Below, one piece after another: positions 24,995 to 32,823 of a DNA stretch of 64,000 bases. The translations under genes were made by a program, and so were the position numbers. How positions within the stretch are numbered: position 1 is the first letter of the stretch; every line of letters begins with the position of its first letter. This stretch comes from CAIKOD01 sp035505975 (GTDB lineage Archaea > Halobacteriota > Methanomicrobia > Methanomicrobiales > Methanospirillaceae). The DNA lies in NCBI GenBank assembly GCA_035505975.1, contig DATJQJ010000053.1:29423-93422 (forward strand), read 5' to 3'. Under the pieces are notes generated by a model. That model saw only the letters and a list, made by a program, of their open reading frames with translations. It ran no database searches and was not told the DNA's origin.

Positions 24995-25804
24995 GTGCGG
25001 AGAAAGGAGACCGAACAGGAATATGATTTCGACCGGGAAATCGCAAACCTCGGCATCCGCATAAAAGACGTCGACACTCTGAAGGTCAGGGGGGAGGTGT
25101 TCGATGAGATCACGCTCCTCGCCCTCTACAAACTGGTCCACAAGAAGTGGATCTCGGCCATCGGGGGGTCAATCAGCACCGGGAAAGAAGCGAACGTATT
25201 CCTGGCCGAGAAGGACTCGACCGACATCGCAATCAAGATCTACCGGATCAGGACCGCCAATTTCAACGCGATGGGCGAATATATCATCGGGGACCGCCGG
25301 TTCGCAGGGATTAAAAAGACGAAAAAAGACCTTATCTTTGCATGGTCACGGAAAGAGTTCTCGAATCTGAAAAGGGCCCATACTGCAGGGCTTTCCGTAC
25401 CCGAACCATTCGTCTGGGACAGGAATATCCTTGTCATGGAATTCATCGGCTCCCAGGGGATTCCATATCCGCAGCTTAAAAATGCGAATACCGAAAACCC
25501 GGACAGGGTTTACCGGGAGATACTTCAGTTCATCGAAGACCTCTACAAAAAGGCCGGCCTTATCCATGCCGATTTGAGCGAGTTTAATATCCTCTACCAT
25601 GAGAAACCATACATCATTGACATGGGGCAGTCGGTTACTATCGACCATCCGAAGGCATTCAGATTCTTAAAACGGGATATCGCAAATATCAATCATTTCT
25701 TCTCGTCCCGCTGCGATGTGGATGATGAGAAGGTGATCTTTTCCCGTGTGACCGGGATGGTTTTCCCGGACGGCGGAACAAAAACTCAGGCAGAAGAAGG
25801 GTGA
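24995..25804 (+). CDS. rio1: RIO1-type serine kinase/ATPase
   Basis: An atypical kinase/ATPase for late small-ribosomal-subunit maturation. The N-terminal lobe has the flexible loop ISTGKEANVFLAE and lysine in IAIKIYR. The catalytic loop is HADLSEFNIL and the metal site IDMGQSV. The frame continues upstream into tyrS to an ATG at 24932. GTG 24995 is preferred, with GGTGAT 7 nt upstream and just past the tyrS stop. It is followed by a KH protein 4 nt after its stop, a conserved archaeal pair matching eukaryotic Rio1/Dim2 cooperation. Confidence 0.93.
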   Translation: MRRKETEQEYDFDREIANLGIRIKDVDTLKVRGEVFDEITLLALYKLVHKKWISAIGGSISTGKEANVFLAEKDSTDIAIKIYRIRTANFNAMGEYIIGDRRFAGIKKTKKDLIFAWSRKEFSNLKRAHTAGLSVPEPFVWDRNILVMEFIGSQGIPYPQLKNANTENPDRVYREILQFIEDLYKKAGLIHADLSEFNILYHEKPYIIDMGQSVTIDHPKAFRFLKRDIANINHFFSSRCDVDDEKVIFSRVTGMVFPDGGTKTQAEEG

Positions 25805-25808
25805 CACA

Positions 25809-26348
25809 GTGAGACAGGAAATAAAAATTGCAGGAAACAGGGTTGGAGCCCTCATCGGAAAAGAGGGAGCAACCAAGAAAAGACTGGAAGAAAAGTCAGG
25901 AACGCGGATGTCCATCGACAGCAAGGAGGGGCTTGTCATCATCGAAGGGGAAGAGGCGCTCGGATTCCTCCGGGCAGTCGAGACCGTGAACGCGATTAAC
26001 CGGGGGTTTTCTCCCGAGAGGGCCTTCTGTCTTCTCGAAGATGAAGACCTGATCCTTGATGTCATCGACCTCTCGGCCATTGCCGACAACCCCCGGCAAC
26101 TCGACAGGCTCAGGGGAAGGATCATCGGCAAGGACGGGAAATCACGCGAGCAGATCGAGGACATGACCCAGGTGTCGGTATCGGTATATGGAAAGACCAT
26201 CGCACTGATCGGGTTGCCCGAGCAGATCAAGGTCGCCCGAAGCGCTATCGACATGCTGGTCCAGGGAGTTCCCCATGAGATGGTCTTCTCGTTCCTGGAA
26301 AAGAAAAAACGTGAAGCAAAACAGGATATCATCAGCTATTACTATTGA
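25809..26348 (+). CDS. KH-domain RNA-binding protein, Dim2/Pno1-like
   Basis: A 179-aa protein with two KH domains: GNRVGALIGKEGATKKRLEEKSG (about 9-31) and RLRGRIIGKDGKSREQIEDMTQVSV (about 98-122), both with the GxxG RNA-binding loop. It is the archaeal relative of Dim2/Pno1, which works with Rio1 and Nob1 at the 3' end of small-subunit rRNA. The GTG start at 25809 has GGTGAC overlapping the rio1 stop, so translation is coupled. Confidence 0.9.
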   Translation: MRQEIKIAGNRVGALIGKEGATKKRLEEKSGTRMSIDSKEGLVIIEGEEALGFLRAVETVNAINRGFSPERAFCLLEDEDLILDVIDLSAIADNPRQLDRLRGRIIGKDGKSREQIEDMTQVSVSVYGKTIALIGLPEQIKVARSAIDMLVQGVPHEMVFSFLEKKKREAKQDIISYYY

Positions 26349-26402
26349 GGCCAGCCGTCTCTGACTGCCATGAACGACACGTTGGGTACATTTCCACTGC
26401 AG

Positions 26403-26413
26403 TTTAAATACGG
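26403..26413 (+). promoter_or_regulatory. TATA-like element before the Hel308-type gene
   Basis: TTTAAATACGG at about 26403-26413 is the best TATA-like sequence in the 187-nt gap before hel308. It would give a leader of about 100 nt ending in the GGGGGAGG ribosome binding site at 26521-26529. Confidence 0.35.
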
Positions 26414-26535
26414 ATCCCTAAGCTTAATTGATCAATTTAACTGATTTGCAGTAGTATTAGAGTGGAATCAATGGGGTTATGGTTTGTCACCGGGGAACAG
26501 GACCATTCTCTACCACAGGTCGGGGGAGGCACTCC

Positions 26536-28701
26536 GTGAATATATCTGAATTGCCTATCCCCGCAGGCCTCCGGAATTATTACGCACGTTCCGGGATTAC
26601 CGGGTTATATCCTCCGCAGGCGGAATGCGTCGATAAGGGGATGTTCGACGGAAAAAACCTCCTCGTCGCGATCCCCACGGCGAGCGGGAAAACTCTTATC
26701 GCCGAGATGGCGATGCACCACCACATAGGAGCAGGGGGCAAATGCCTGTACATTGTCCCCTTAAAAGCACTGGCCAGTGAAAAATTCGAAGACTTTTCCG
26801 GAAAGGGCGTGAAAGTTGGCATATCTACAGGAGATTTCGACCGGCGCGACGAGTCGCTCGGTGCCAACGATATCATCGTGGCGACCAGTGAAAAAGTAGA
26901 CTCGCTCATCAGGAACAGTGCCCACTGGCTCTCCGATATCTCACTCCTGGTGGTGGATGAGGTGCACCTGATCGATTCTCCCGACAGGGGGGCTACCGTC
27001 GAGATGGTAATTACCAAGATGCGTTTCCGCAACCCTGCCATGCAGGTGATCGCTCTTAGCGCAACGATTGGAAATCCCGGCGTTCTCGCCCGATGGATGG
27101 ATGCAGAACTGGTGACGTCGGAATGGAGGCCGGTGGACCTCCGCCAGGGGGTGTTCTATAACGGAAAGATCAGGTTCCATGACCAGTGCCGGCCCGTGAA
27201 GGTCGTTTCAAAATATGATGATTTAAACCTCTGTCTCGACACGATTGAAGAGGGCGGTCAGTGCCTGGTTTTTGTTTCATCGAGGAAAAATGCCGAGGCA
27301 TTTGCAAAACGGGCCGCACAGGCACTGAAATGCGAAAGCAAGGACCTGGATGGCTATTTTGACCGGCTGAAAAAACTTGCTGAGACCGATATCGATAAGA
27401 CGCTTGCTGCATGCGTTCACGCGGGTGCTGCATTTCACCATGCCGGATTGAACCACCAAATCCGGTCAATAATTGAGGATGGCTTTCGGAAGGGGCACAT
27501 CAAAACAATTTCCTCGACACCCACGCTGGCTGCGGGGCTGAACCTGCCTGCACGCCGGGTGATAATCAGGGATTACCGGAGGTTTGCTTCAGGGGAGGGA
27601 ATGGTACCGATCCCGGTCAGGGAATACCACCAGATGGCAGGGAGGGCCGGAAGACCCCGCCTCGATCCGTACGGGGAGGCGGTATTGATTGCCAAGGACG
27701 AACAGGACGTCGATGCACTGTTCGAATGGTACATCGATGCGCCTGCCGAGGATATCTATTCCCAGGCAGGTTCCGAGACCCAGCTCTGCACCCACATTCT
27801 CTCCCTGATCGCATCGGGGTTCGTCAGGTCGCGGCAGGATATTACCTCCTTTATGGACCGGACATTTTTCCTTTTCCAGCATAAGCAGAGCAGGATAATC
27901 CCCAAAGTGATCGATCGGGTGATCGATTTCCTTTGTTCTTCGGAGATGATCACCATCAACCGGGAGATCATTTCGGCTACCGAATTCGGTTACCTGGTCT
28001 CACGCCTGTACATCGACCCGCGGGGAGCCGAGACGATCGTGCAGGGCATGATCTCCGCCGAAGAGTACTCGGATTCCGGCCTTCTCCAGTTGATCTGCAG
28101 CACGCCCGATATGTATACCCTTTATGTAAGCAATAAAGACCGTCCTTATCTCGACAGGTTTTATTGCGACAATGAATCCGGGTTATGGCTCGAAATCCCC
28201 CCCGACGAGGAGGAGCAGTTTTACCGGGGCCTGAAAACGACCATGCTCCTCCTGGACTGGTCTCACGAGCTGTCAGACACGGCGATCTGCGAACGCTATT
28301 CGGTAGGTCCGGGAGACATCTACTCGATGGTGGAAAGTATCAACTGGCTCCTTCATGCCACATCACGACTCACACCGATGTTCGCCCCGAAGTTTGGGAA
28401 TTCGGTCCGTGAGCTGGAGTCCTGCATGAAGTATGGCGTGAAACGGGAACTGCTGCCACTGGTCAGACTCAAAAATATCGGCAGGGTGCGGGCACGCCGG
28501 TTGTTCAATAACGGCATCACCGGCCCCGAGGAGATCAGGCAGGCCGGAATGGAACGGATTTCCTCAATCCTCGGTAAAGGCATTGCAGAGCAACTATTCA
28601 AAAATGCAGGCCTCGGCAAGCGTTTCCAGGAATCTCCTGATGCTGATGATACGCCAACATCCAGACCTGAACAATCAACCCTGTCGCATTTTGGTGACTG
28701 A
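26536..28701 (+). CDS. hel308: Hel308-type superfamily 2 DNA helicase
   Basis: A 3'-5' DNA helicase of the Ski2/Hel308 group, acting at stalled replication forks. Walker A PTASGKT, Walker B VVDEVHLID, motif III LSATIGN, motif VI QMAGRAGRPR, then winged-helix and ratchet domains, and a C-terminal helix-hairpin-helix (LKNIGRVRARRLFNNGITGPEEI). The frame is open to an ATG at 26479, but GTG 26536 has GGGGGAGG 6-7 nt upstream and gives the usual short N-terminus before LPIPAGLRNYY. Length is 721 aa. cgi121 follows after 2 nt. Confidence 0.92.
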   Translation: MNISELPIPAGLRNYYARSGITGLYPPQAECVDKGMFDGKNLLVAIPTASGKTLIAEMAMHHHIGAGGKCLYIVPLKALASEKFEDFSGKGVKVGISTGDFDRRDESLGANDIIVATSEKVDSLIRNSAHWLSDISLLVVDEVHLIDSPDRGATVEMVITKMRFRNPAMQVIALSATIGNPGVLARWMDAELVTSEWRPVDLRQGVFYNGKIRFHDQCRPVKVVSKYDDLNLCLDTIEEGGQCLVFVSSRKNAEAFAKRAAQALKCESKDLDGYFDRLKKLAETDIDKTLAACVHAGAAFHHAGLNHQIRSIIEDGFRKGHIKTISSTPTLAAGLNLPARRVIIRDYRRFASGEGMVPIPVREYHQMAGRAGRPRLDPYGEAVLIAKDEQDVDALFEWYIDAPAEDIYSQAGSETQLCTHILSLIASGFVRSRQDITSFMDRTFFLFQHKQSRIIPKVIDRVIDFLCSSEMITINREIISATEFGYLVSRLYIDPRGAETIVQGMISAEEYSDSGLLQLICSTPDMYTLYVSNKDRPYLDRFYCDNESGLWLEIPPDEEEQFYRGLKTTMLLLDWSHELSDTAICERYSVGPGDIYSMVESINWLLHATSRLTPMFAPKFGNSVRELESCMKYGVKRELLPLVRLKNIGRVRARRLFNNGITGPEEIRQAGMERISSILGKGIAEQLFKNAGLGKRFQESPDADDTPTSRPEQSTLSHFGD

Positions 28702-28703
28702 AA

Positions 28704-29300
28704 ATGCACCGGATACCAACCGATAAAGGACCAGAGGGTTCATCAAGGGATCAATTCGGAAATATCGCCGGTTCCGATTGGCCGGAAACTGGTCACCCCT
28801 GCAGCATCCGCCAGGTAGTGTTCACTACCAACGACATCCCGGGTTTCCTTAGACGTCTGCGAACTATTTCGGCCGATTTTGGTTCACACATCATTTTGTT
28901 TGACAAAGAGATGATGGCCGGGAGGAGCCACGTTAACATTGCCCTGTCCCATGCGTTTCGTGCGGCCGGATCGAATACCTGCATCTCGAGTTCGGTCGAG
29001 ATCGAGGCACTTTTATATGCAGCAGGTTCCCGCCAGGTTATCGACGGGACCAGGTTCGGGATCCACGAAGGGGTCAACCTTGCGTACCTCTGCCTCTGTC
29101 CTGATAACAAGGAGGCCTGGAATATCCTCTCCCATGACATGAAAGAAACATCTGACGAATGGGAGAGGATTGACGCGATCAAGAGATCCCGGCTTATGTC
29201 GATCTTCAATATAACCCCCGAAGAACTTAGAGTCGCCGGGGAAGACCGGTTAAAAGACCTGGTCATGGAGCGGGTAGCCCTTCTCGACGCCTATAAATAG
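28704..29300 (+). CDS. cgi121: KEOPS complex subunit Cgi121
   Basis: A subunit of the KEOPS complex, which makes N6-threonylcarbamoyladenosine in tRNAs; Cgi121 binds the tRNA 3' end and the kinase Bud32. Core motifs are VVFTTNDIPGFLRRLR, LFDKEMMAGRSHVNIALSHAFRAA, SSVEIEALLYAAGSRQV and the C-terminal EELRVAGEDRLKDLVMERVALLDAYK. There are about 35 extra residues at the N-terminus. It lies 2 nt after hel308. Hel308-Cgi121 linkage also exists in other archaea. Confidence 0.88.
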   Translation: MHRIPTDKGPEGSSRDQFGNIAGSDWPETGHPCSIRQVVFTTNDIPGFLRRLRTISADFGSHIILFDKEMMAGRSHVNIALSHAFRAAGSNTCISSSVEIEALLYAAGSRQVIDGTRFGIHEGVNLAYLCLCPDNKEAWNILSHDMKETSDEWERIDAIKRSRLMSIFNITPEELRVAGEDRLKDLVMERVALLDAYK

Positions 29301-29460
29301 AGATTGATCTGTCGTCGGGCCTGTTGCTGGACCTGCGAATCGGGGTGTTGGGACGGGTTGATACACTCCACCTGGTGGAATGGCCATCCGGGTATCTCTC
29401 TGGGACCGCAGTTACAGGTGCCCTGGTCAACCTTGCCAGTCGTTTAAAAAACGGGTTTTA

Positions 29461-29952
29461 TTATTTCCCTGCATGCGTCAGAATGTGAACGATTTCGGGG
29501 AGGATCAGTTCCCGTGTTGCAAGTGTTACCGCTCCATTGGACCCTGGTATGCAGAAAACAGCCTTCTTCTGGATTATTCCCCCGCTGGCCCGCGAGAGCA
29601 TCGCAGAGGTCCCAACCTCGTCAAGACTTTTAAGCCTGAATAACTCACCGAATCCATCGATCTTCTTCTCGAACAAGGGCTCCACTGCTTCGATGGTGCA
29701 GTCGTCGTGGGTAAGCCCGGTTCCTCCGTTGATGACGAGACAATTGCAGGATTTCAGTCCACATATTAGCATTTCCCGGATCTCTGCGATAGAATCGGGC
29801 ACTATTCCGAGGTGCTCCGTAACTATTCCTGCCTCCCTGAGAAGTGCAACAATTATTTTTCCACTGGAATCGGTATCAGTGCTTCGTGAACTGGAGACCG
29901 TTATTACCCCGGCCTTTATTTCAAGGGCTTTCCTGTGTTCTGGATCCATCAC
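29461..29952 (-). CDS. moaB: MoaB/MogA family molybdopterin adenylyltransferase-like protein
   Basis: A 163-aa protein of the MoaB/MogA family, which adenylylates molybdopterin before metal insertion. It has GVITVSSSRSTDTDSSGKIIVALLREAG, NGGTGLTHDD with the family TGGTG-type loop, and PGSNGAVTLATRELILPEI. Molybdenum or tungsten enzymes (formylmethanofuran and formate dehydrogenases) would need it. It runs away from the putative origin region, and its 5' end contains one TCCANTGGA motif (29860). Confidence 0.88.
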   Translation of the reverse strand: MMDPEHRKALEIKAGVITVSSSRSTDTDSSGKIIVALLREAGIVTEHLGIVPDSIAEIREMLICGLKSCNCLVINGGTGLTHDDCTIEAVEPLFEKKIDGFGELFRLKSLDEVGTSAMLSRASGGIIQKKAVFCIPGSNGAVTLATRELILPEIVHILTHAGK

Positions 29953-30023
29953 GTACCTATCATGAGGCTATGGTAAAAACCTAGCGAGTCCGGTTTTTTT
30001 CAAATTGGTGATAGGGATCCGCT

Positions 30024-30047
30024 ACCCCTTTATTTCCACTGGAGGAA
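30024..30047 (-). promoter_or_regulatory. Origin recognition box (ORB), left
   Basis: On the minus strand CCTCCAGTGGAAATAAAGGG followed by GT. It has the TCCANTGGA core and the downstream G-string that Orc1/Cdc6 wing and initiator-specific regions contact. Orientation is opposite to the right-hand box. Confidence 0.75.
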
Positions 30048-30487
30048 GAATATTTGTCGGAGAGCTCCGGAAAAGACCTTTATTAGAGGGCGATCTTTAT
30101 TCTCGATCCCCCAAAAATTCTGCGATCAGTTACTATGAACTGAGAGATTAAACTGAAATGACGGGGTATCTTCCATCTGATTGTTCTGTTATCCGGGGTT
30201 AATCCCGGATTAAAAAAAGACCATTCTTTATACGATTATCAGGCTGGCTGCCGGGTGACTTACGGCAATTATTCAACAGGTTTATTATGAAAGTGTACCA
30301 TATTCTGGTTTTTCCCCTGATTTATTGTTATATCAAATCAATAATATCTCTGGATTTTCAGGAGCCTTTATACACCCTTCCAAGTATGCTACGTAATTAA
30401 GATAGTACCATCTTTAGATTCTACGAAGTCTGTTTTTTACTTACAAAGTATTAGTCTGAAAAAAATAGTGGTAACAATCCTCATCGC

Positions 30488-30561
30488 TTCCCATTTTATA
30501 TTTTATTTCATATTTTTAATTCGTATAATATATATATAAGAATAATCATAATCTTAAATGA
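30488..30561. other. AT-rich tract, possible duplex-unwinding element
   Basis: About 74 bp with almost no G or C, including TTTTATATTTTATTTC and a TATAATATATATATAAG run, located between the two origin recognition boxes. Such a tract is expected where the helix first opens. It also contains several TATA-like sequences, so promoter activity is an alternative. Confidence 0.5.
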
Positions 30562-30944
30562 CCGTTTCTTTTGTACCAATTATTACTAAAAGCATCATTT
30601 CAATCCGGGTCTCCAATGGAAATCATACCCTCTCCCTGTGATATCACAAACGGAGGAATTCACCGTGAAATCCCCGTGCATTGGTAAATATTTTTATGAA
30701 ATATTTGGTAATAGTGATAAAAAAATAAAATCAGTTTTTTTCCGAATTCGATTCCTTATGGTAATCATCAATTTGTTTTAAAAAAATTCTGAAATTGCCA
30801 CTGGAAAAACTTACGAATATTCCGTTTCAAGGGATTGATTTTCGTGGATCCGAAGGTTTATGCACTTGCTGTAATGGTGCTTCCACTCCTGATAGAAATA
30901 TAAAATTATTCAATATTATTTGATTTTGAGCTTGATTTTCAATA

Positions 30945-30968
30945 GTTCCATTGGAAGCAAAGGGGTTT
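30945..30968 (+). promoter_or_regulatory. Origin recognition box (ORB), right
   Basis: GTTCCATTGGAAGCAAAGGG followed by GTTT: a perfect palindromic TTCCATTGGAA core with the G-string 3-4 nt downstream. It lies 67 nt before the cdc6 ATG. Confidence 0.8.
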
Positions 30969-31020
30969 ATCCATACGAAAAAATCGATCAGATTTTATGT
31001 ATGGATACCTAAGGATCACA

Positions 31021-31029
31021 TCCACTGGA
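31021..31029. promoter_or_regulatory. Mini-ORB core overlapping the cdc6 5' end
   Basis: TCCACTGGA, the same palindromic core as in the origin boxes but without a G-string, ends 5 nt before the cdc6 ATG at 31035. Binding of Cdc6 here could repress its own gene; this is inference from position. Confidence 0.45.
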
Positions 31030-31034
31030 GTAGT

Positions 31035-32318
31035 ATGCCTGAAGACCACGATACATCGGTAGGACTCTTTAAAAAGTTCCTCGCAAATAATAAAATTTTC
31101 AAGAACAGAGAGGTCCTCAGGCATTCCTACAGACCGCAAATCCTCCCCCACCGGCGGCCCCAGATAGACCAGGTGGCATCGATACTGGCACCGGCTTTAA
31201 AGAATGAAACTCCGTCGAATATTCTTATCTATGGCAAAACCGGGACCGGCAAAACAGCTTGCACCAGATACGTGGGCTCTGAGCTCGAAAATGCCAGCAC
31301 CCAGATGGGGACCCTCTGCAGGGTCGTCCACCTGAACTGCGAGGTGATCGATACCCAGTACCGGGTCCTTGCACAGATATCGAAATGTCTTCTTGGACCA
31401 GACGAGACCGCGAGCGATAAACTCAGGGCCCACATCCCGATGACAGGGTGGCCGACTGACCAGGTGTACCAGGAGCTGAAAAACCAGCTCGAAACGGCGG
31501 GCGGGGTCCTCATCATCATTCTCGACGAAATTGACAAGCTTGTAAAGAAGAGTGGGGATGAAACGCTCTACAACCTGACCAGGATCAATGCCGATCTCAA
31601 GCGGTCCAAGGTAAGCATGATCGGTATATCCAACGACCTGAGTTTCAAGGATTTCCTGGACCCAAGAGTCCTTTCCTCGCTCTCGGAGGAGGAACTTGTG
31701 TTCCCGCCCTATAATGCTCCCCAGCTGGTCGACATCCTCCAGCAGAGGGCCGAGGCCTCGTTCGTGGAAACAGCTCTCGAAGAAGGAGTAATTCCTTTAT
31801 GTGCAGCACTGGCAGCGCAGGAACATGGCGATGCGCGGCGCGCCCTGGACCTCCTCCGGGTTTCAGGGGAGATAGCTGATCGGGCCGAGGCCGACCGTGT
31901 GCGGGAGGAGCATGTCAAACAGGCACAGGCGAAAATAGAAAGCGACAGCATGGTGGAGTGTGTTTCAACGCTCCCGACTCAGAGCAAGGTCGTGCTCTAT
32001 TGTATGCTCCTCCTCGACCAGTCGGGCAGGAATATATTTACAAGCGGGGAAGTATCCCGTATTTACAAGGAGATCGCCCCGACACTCGATCTCGATGTCC
32101 TTACCCACCGGAGAATAACGGACCTGATCAGCGAACTGAATATGCTCGGCGTGATCAATACCCGGGTTGTCAGCCGTGGCCGTTATGGAAGGACAAAAGA
32201 GATGTGGTTTGATGCTAATACCTATAAGATATGGGACGTGATTCTGAACGACCCCCGTCTGAGTGAGCATGGGCTCGCACAGATCGATCCAAACTGGGTC
32301 AGGAATCTGTTCAGGTGA
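31035..32318 (+). CDS. cdc6: Orc1/Cdc6 replication initiator
   Basis: Origin-binding AAA+ initiator that recognises ORBs and helps load MCM. Walker A GKTGTGKTA, Walker B IIILDEIDKL, sensor 1 region GISNDLSF, and a C-terminal winged helix (LYCMLLLDQSGRNIFTSGEVSRIYKEIA, then DLISELNMLGVINTRVVSRGRYGRTKEMWF). The frame is open to 30951, inside the right ORB. ATG 31035 (MPEDHDTSVG) is chosen because the extra 28 residues are not family-like. Length is 427 aa, normal. Lrp follows after 5 nt. Confidence 0.94.
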   Translation: MPEDHDTSVGLFKKFLANNKIFKNREVLRHSYRPQILPHRRPQIDQVASILAPALKNETPSNILIYGKTGTGKTACTRYVGSELENASTQMGTLCRVVHLNCEVIDTQYRVLAQISKCLLGPDETASDKLRAHIPMTGWPTDQVYQELKNQLETAGGVLIIILDEIDKLVKKSGDETLYNLTRINADLKRSKVSMIGISNDLSFKDFLDPRVLSSLSEEELVFPPYNAPQLVDILQQRAEASFVETALEEGVIPLCAALAAQEHGDARRALDLLRVSGEIADRAEADRVREEHVKQAQAKIESDSMVECVSTLPTQSKVVLYCMLLLDQSGRNIFTSGEVSRIYKEIAPTLDLDVLTHRRITDLISELNMLGVINTRVVSRGRYGRTKEMWFDANTYKIWDVILNDPRLSEHGLAQIDPNWVRNLFR

Positions 32319-32323
32319 GAACA

Positions 32324-32815
32324 ATGGATGAAAAGGATAAAATCCTCCTCCAGTTACTTGAGGAAAACAGCCGTGTTACAGCCGATGAACTATCCGTCAT
32401 GACAGAACTCCCTGTCGCAGAGGTCGCGAGCCGGATAGCAGCGCTGGAGGAGGCCTGTATTATCCGAAAATATTCCACCGTCGTCGATTGGGAACGGGCC
32501 GGCAGGGAAGTCGTATCGGCAATAATTGAATTGAAAGTAAGCCCTGAGCGGGATTTCGGCTATGACCGGATCGCGGAGAGGATTGCTAAATTCAACCAGG
32601 TCAGGGCGCTCCGCCTGATCACCGGGACGTACGATTTCCAGCTCCTGGTCACCGGCAGCACGATGCAGGACGTGGCAAGGTTCGTATCGGAACATATCGC
32701 ACCGATGGACCGGATACGGGAAACGGCCACTCATATCATCATGAAGACCTACAAGGAAAATGGCAATACCATTATCGAACATGAAAGCGGGGAAAGGATC
32801 CCCTATTCCTTCTAG
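32324..32815 (+). CDS. Lrp/AsnC family transcriptional regulator
   Basis: A 163-aa regulator: N-terminal helix-turn-helix (DKILLQLLEENSRVTADELSVMTELPVAEVASRIAALEEACII) and a C-terminal RAM effector domain (ALRLITGTYDFQLLVTGSTMQDVARFVSEHIA). Such proteins sense amino acids. ATG 32324 has AGGTGAG overlapping the cdc6 stop. It is 8 nt upstream of an aminotransferase gene, its likely target; that pair is frequent in methanogens. Confidence 0.92.
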   Translation: MDEKDKILLQLLEENSRVTADELSVMTELPVAEVASRIAALEEACIIRKYSTVVDWERAGREVVSAIIELKVSPERDFGYDRIAERIAKFNQVRALRLITGTYDFQLLVTGSTMQDVARFVSEHIAPMDRIRETATHIIMKTYKENGNTIIEHESGERIPYSF

Positions 32816-32823
32816 GTGGCAGG

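Larger units (their letters stand above)
29953..31034. other. Putative chromosomal replication origin (oriC) next to orc1/cdc6
   Basis: A 1.08-kb gene-free, AT-rich tract directly before orc1/cdc6. Two full origin recognition boxes flank it: AACCCC-type G-string plus TCCANTGGA core at 30024-30047 (minus orientation, TCCAGTGGAAATAAAGGGGT) and at 30945-30968 (plus, TCCATTGGAAGCAAAGGGGT). Additional cores are at 30612 and 31021, and a one-mismatch core at 30797. The middle (about 30488-30561) is nearly pure A/T with TATAATATATATATAAG, a good unwinding element. A perfect stem ATCCGGG/CCCGGAT lies at 30191-30210. Orc1/Cdc6-adjacent ORBs are the archaeal origin signature; replication activity itself is inference. 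Confidence 0.75.

Noticed and set aside
29301..29460. Possible tRNA or small RNA gene in the cgi121-moaB gap
   Set aside because: No cloverleaf, no T-loop consensus and no conserved ends could be found; only a short TCCACCTGGTGGA palindrome is present.
29533..29868. TCCANTGGA motifs inside moaB as full origin boxes
   Set aside because: They match the core palindrome but have no G-string and lie in coding sequence, so they were counted only toward motif density and not annotated as ORBs.
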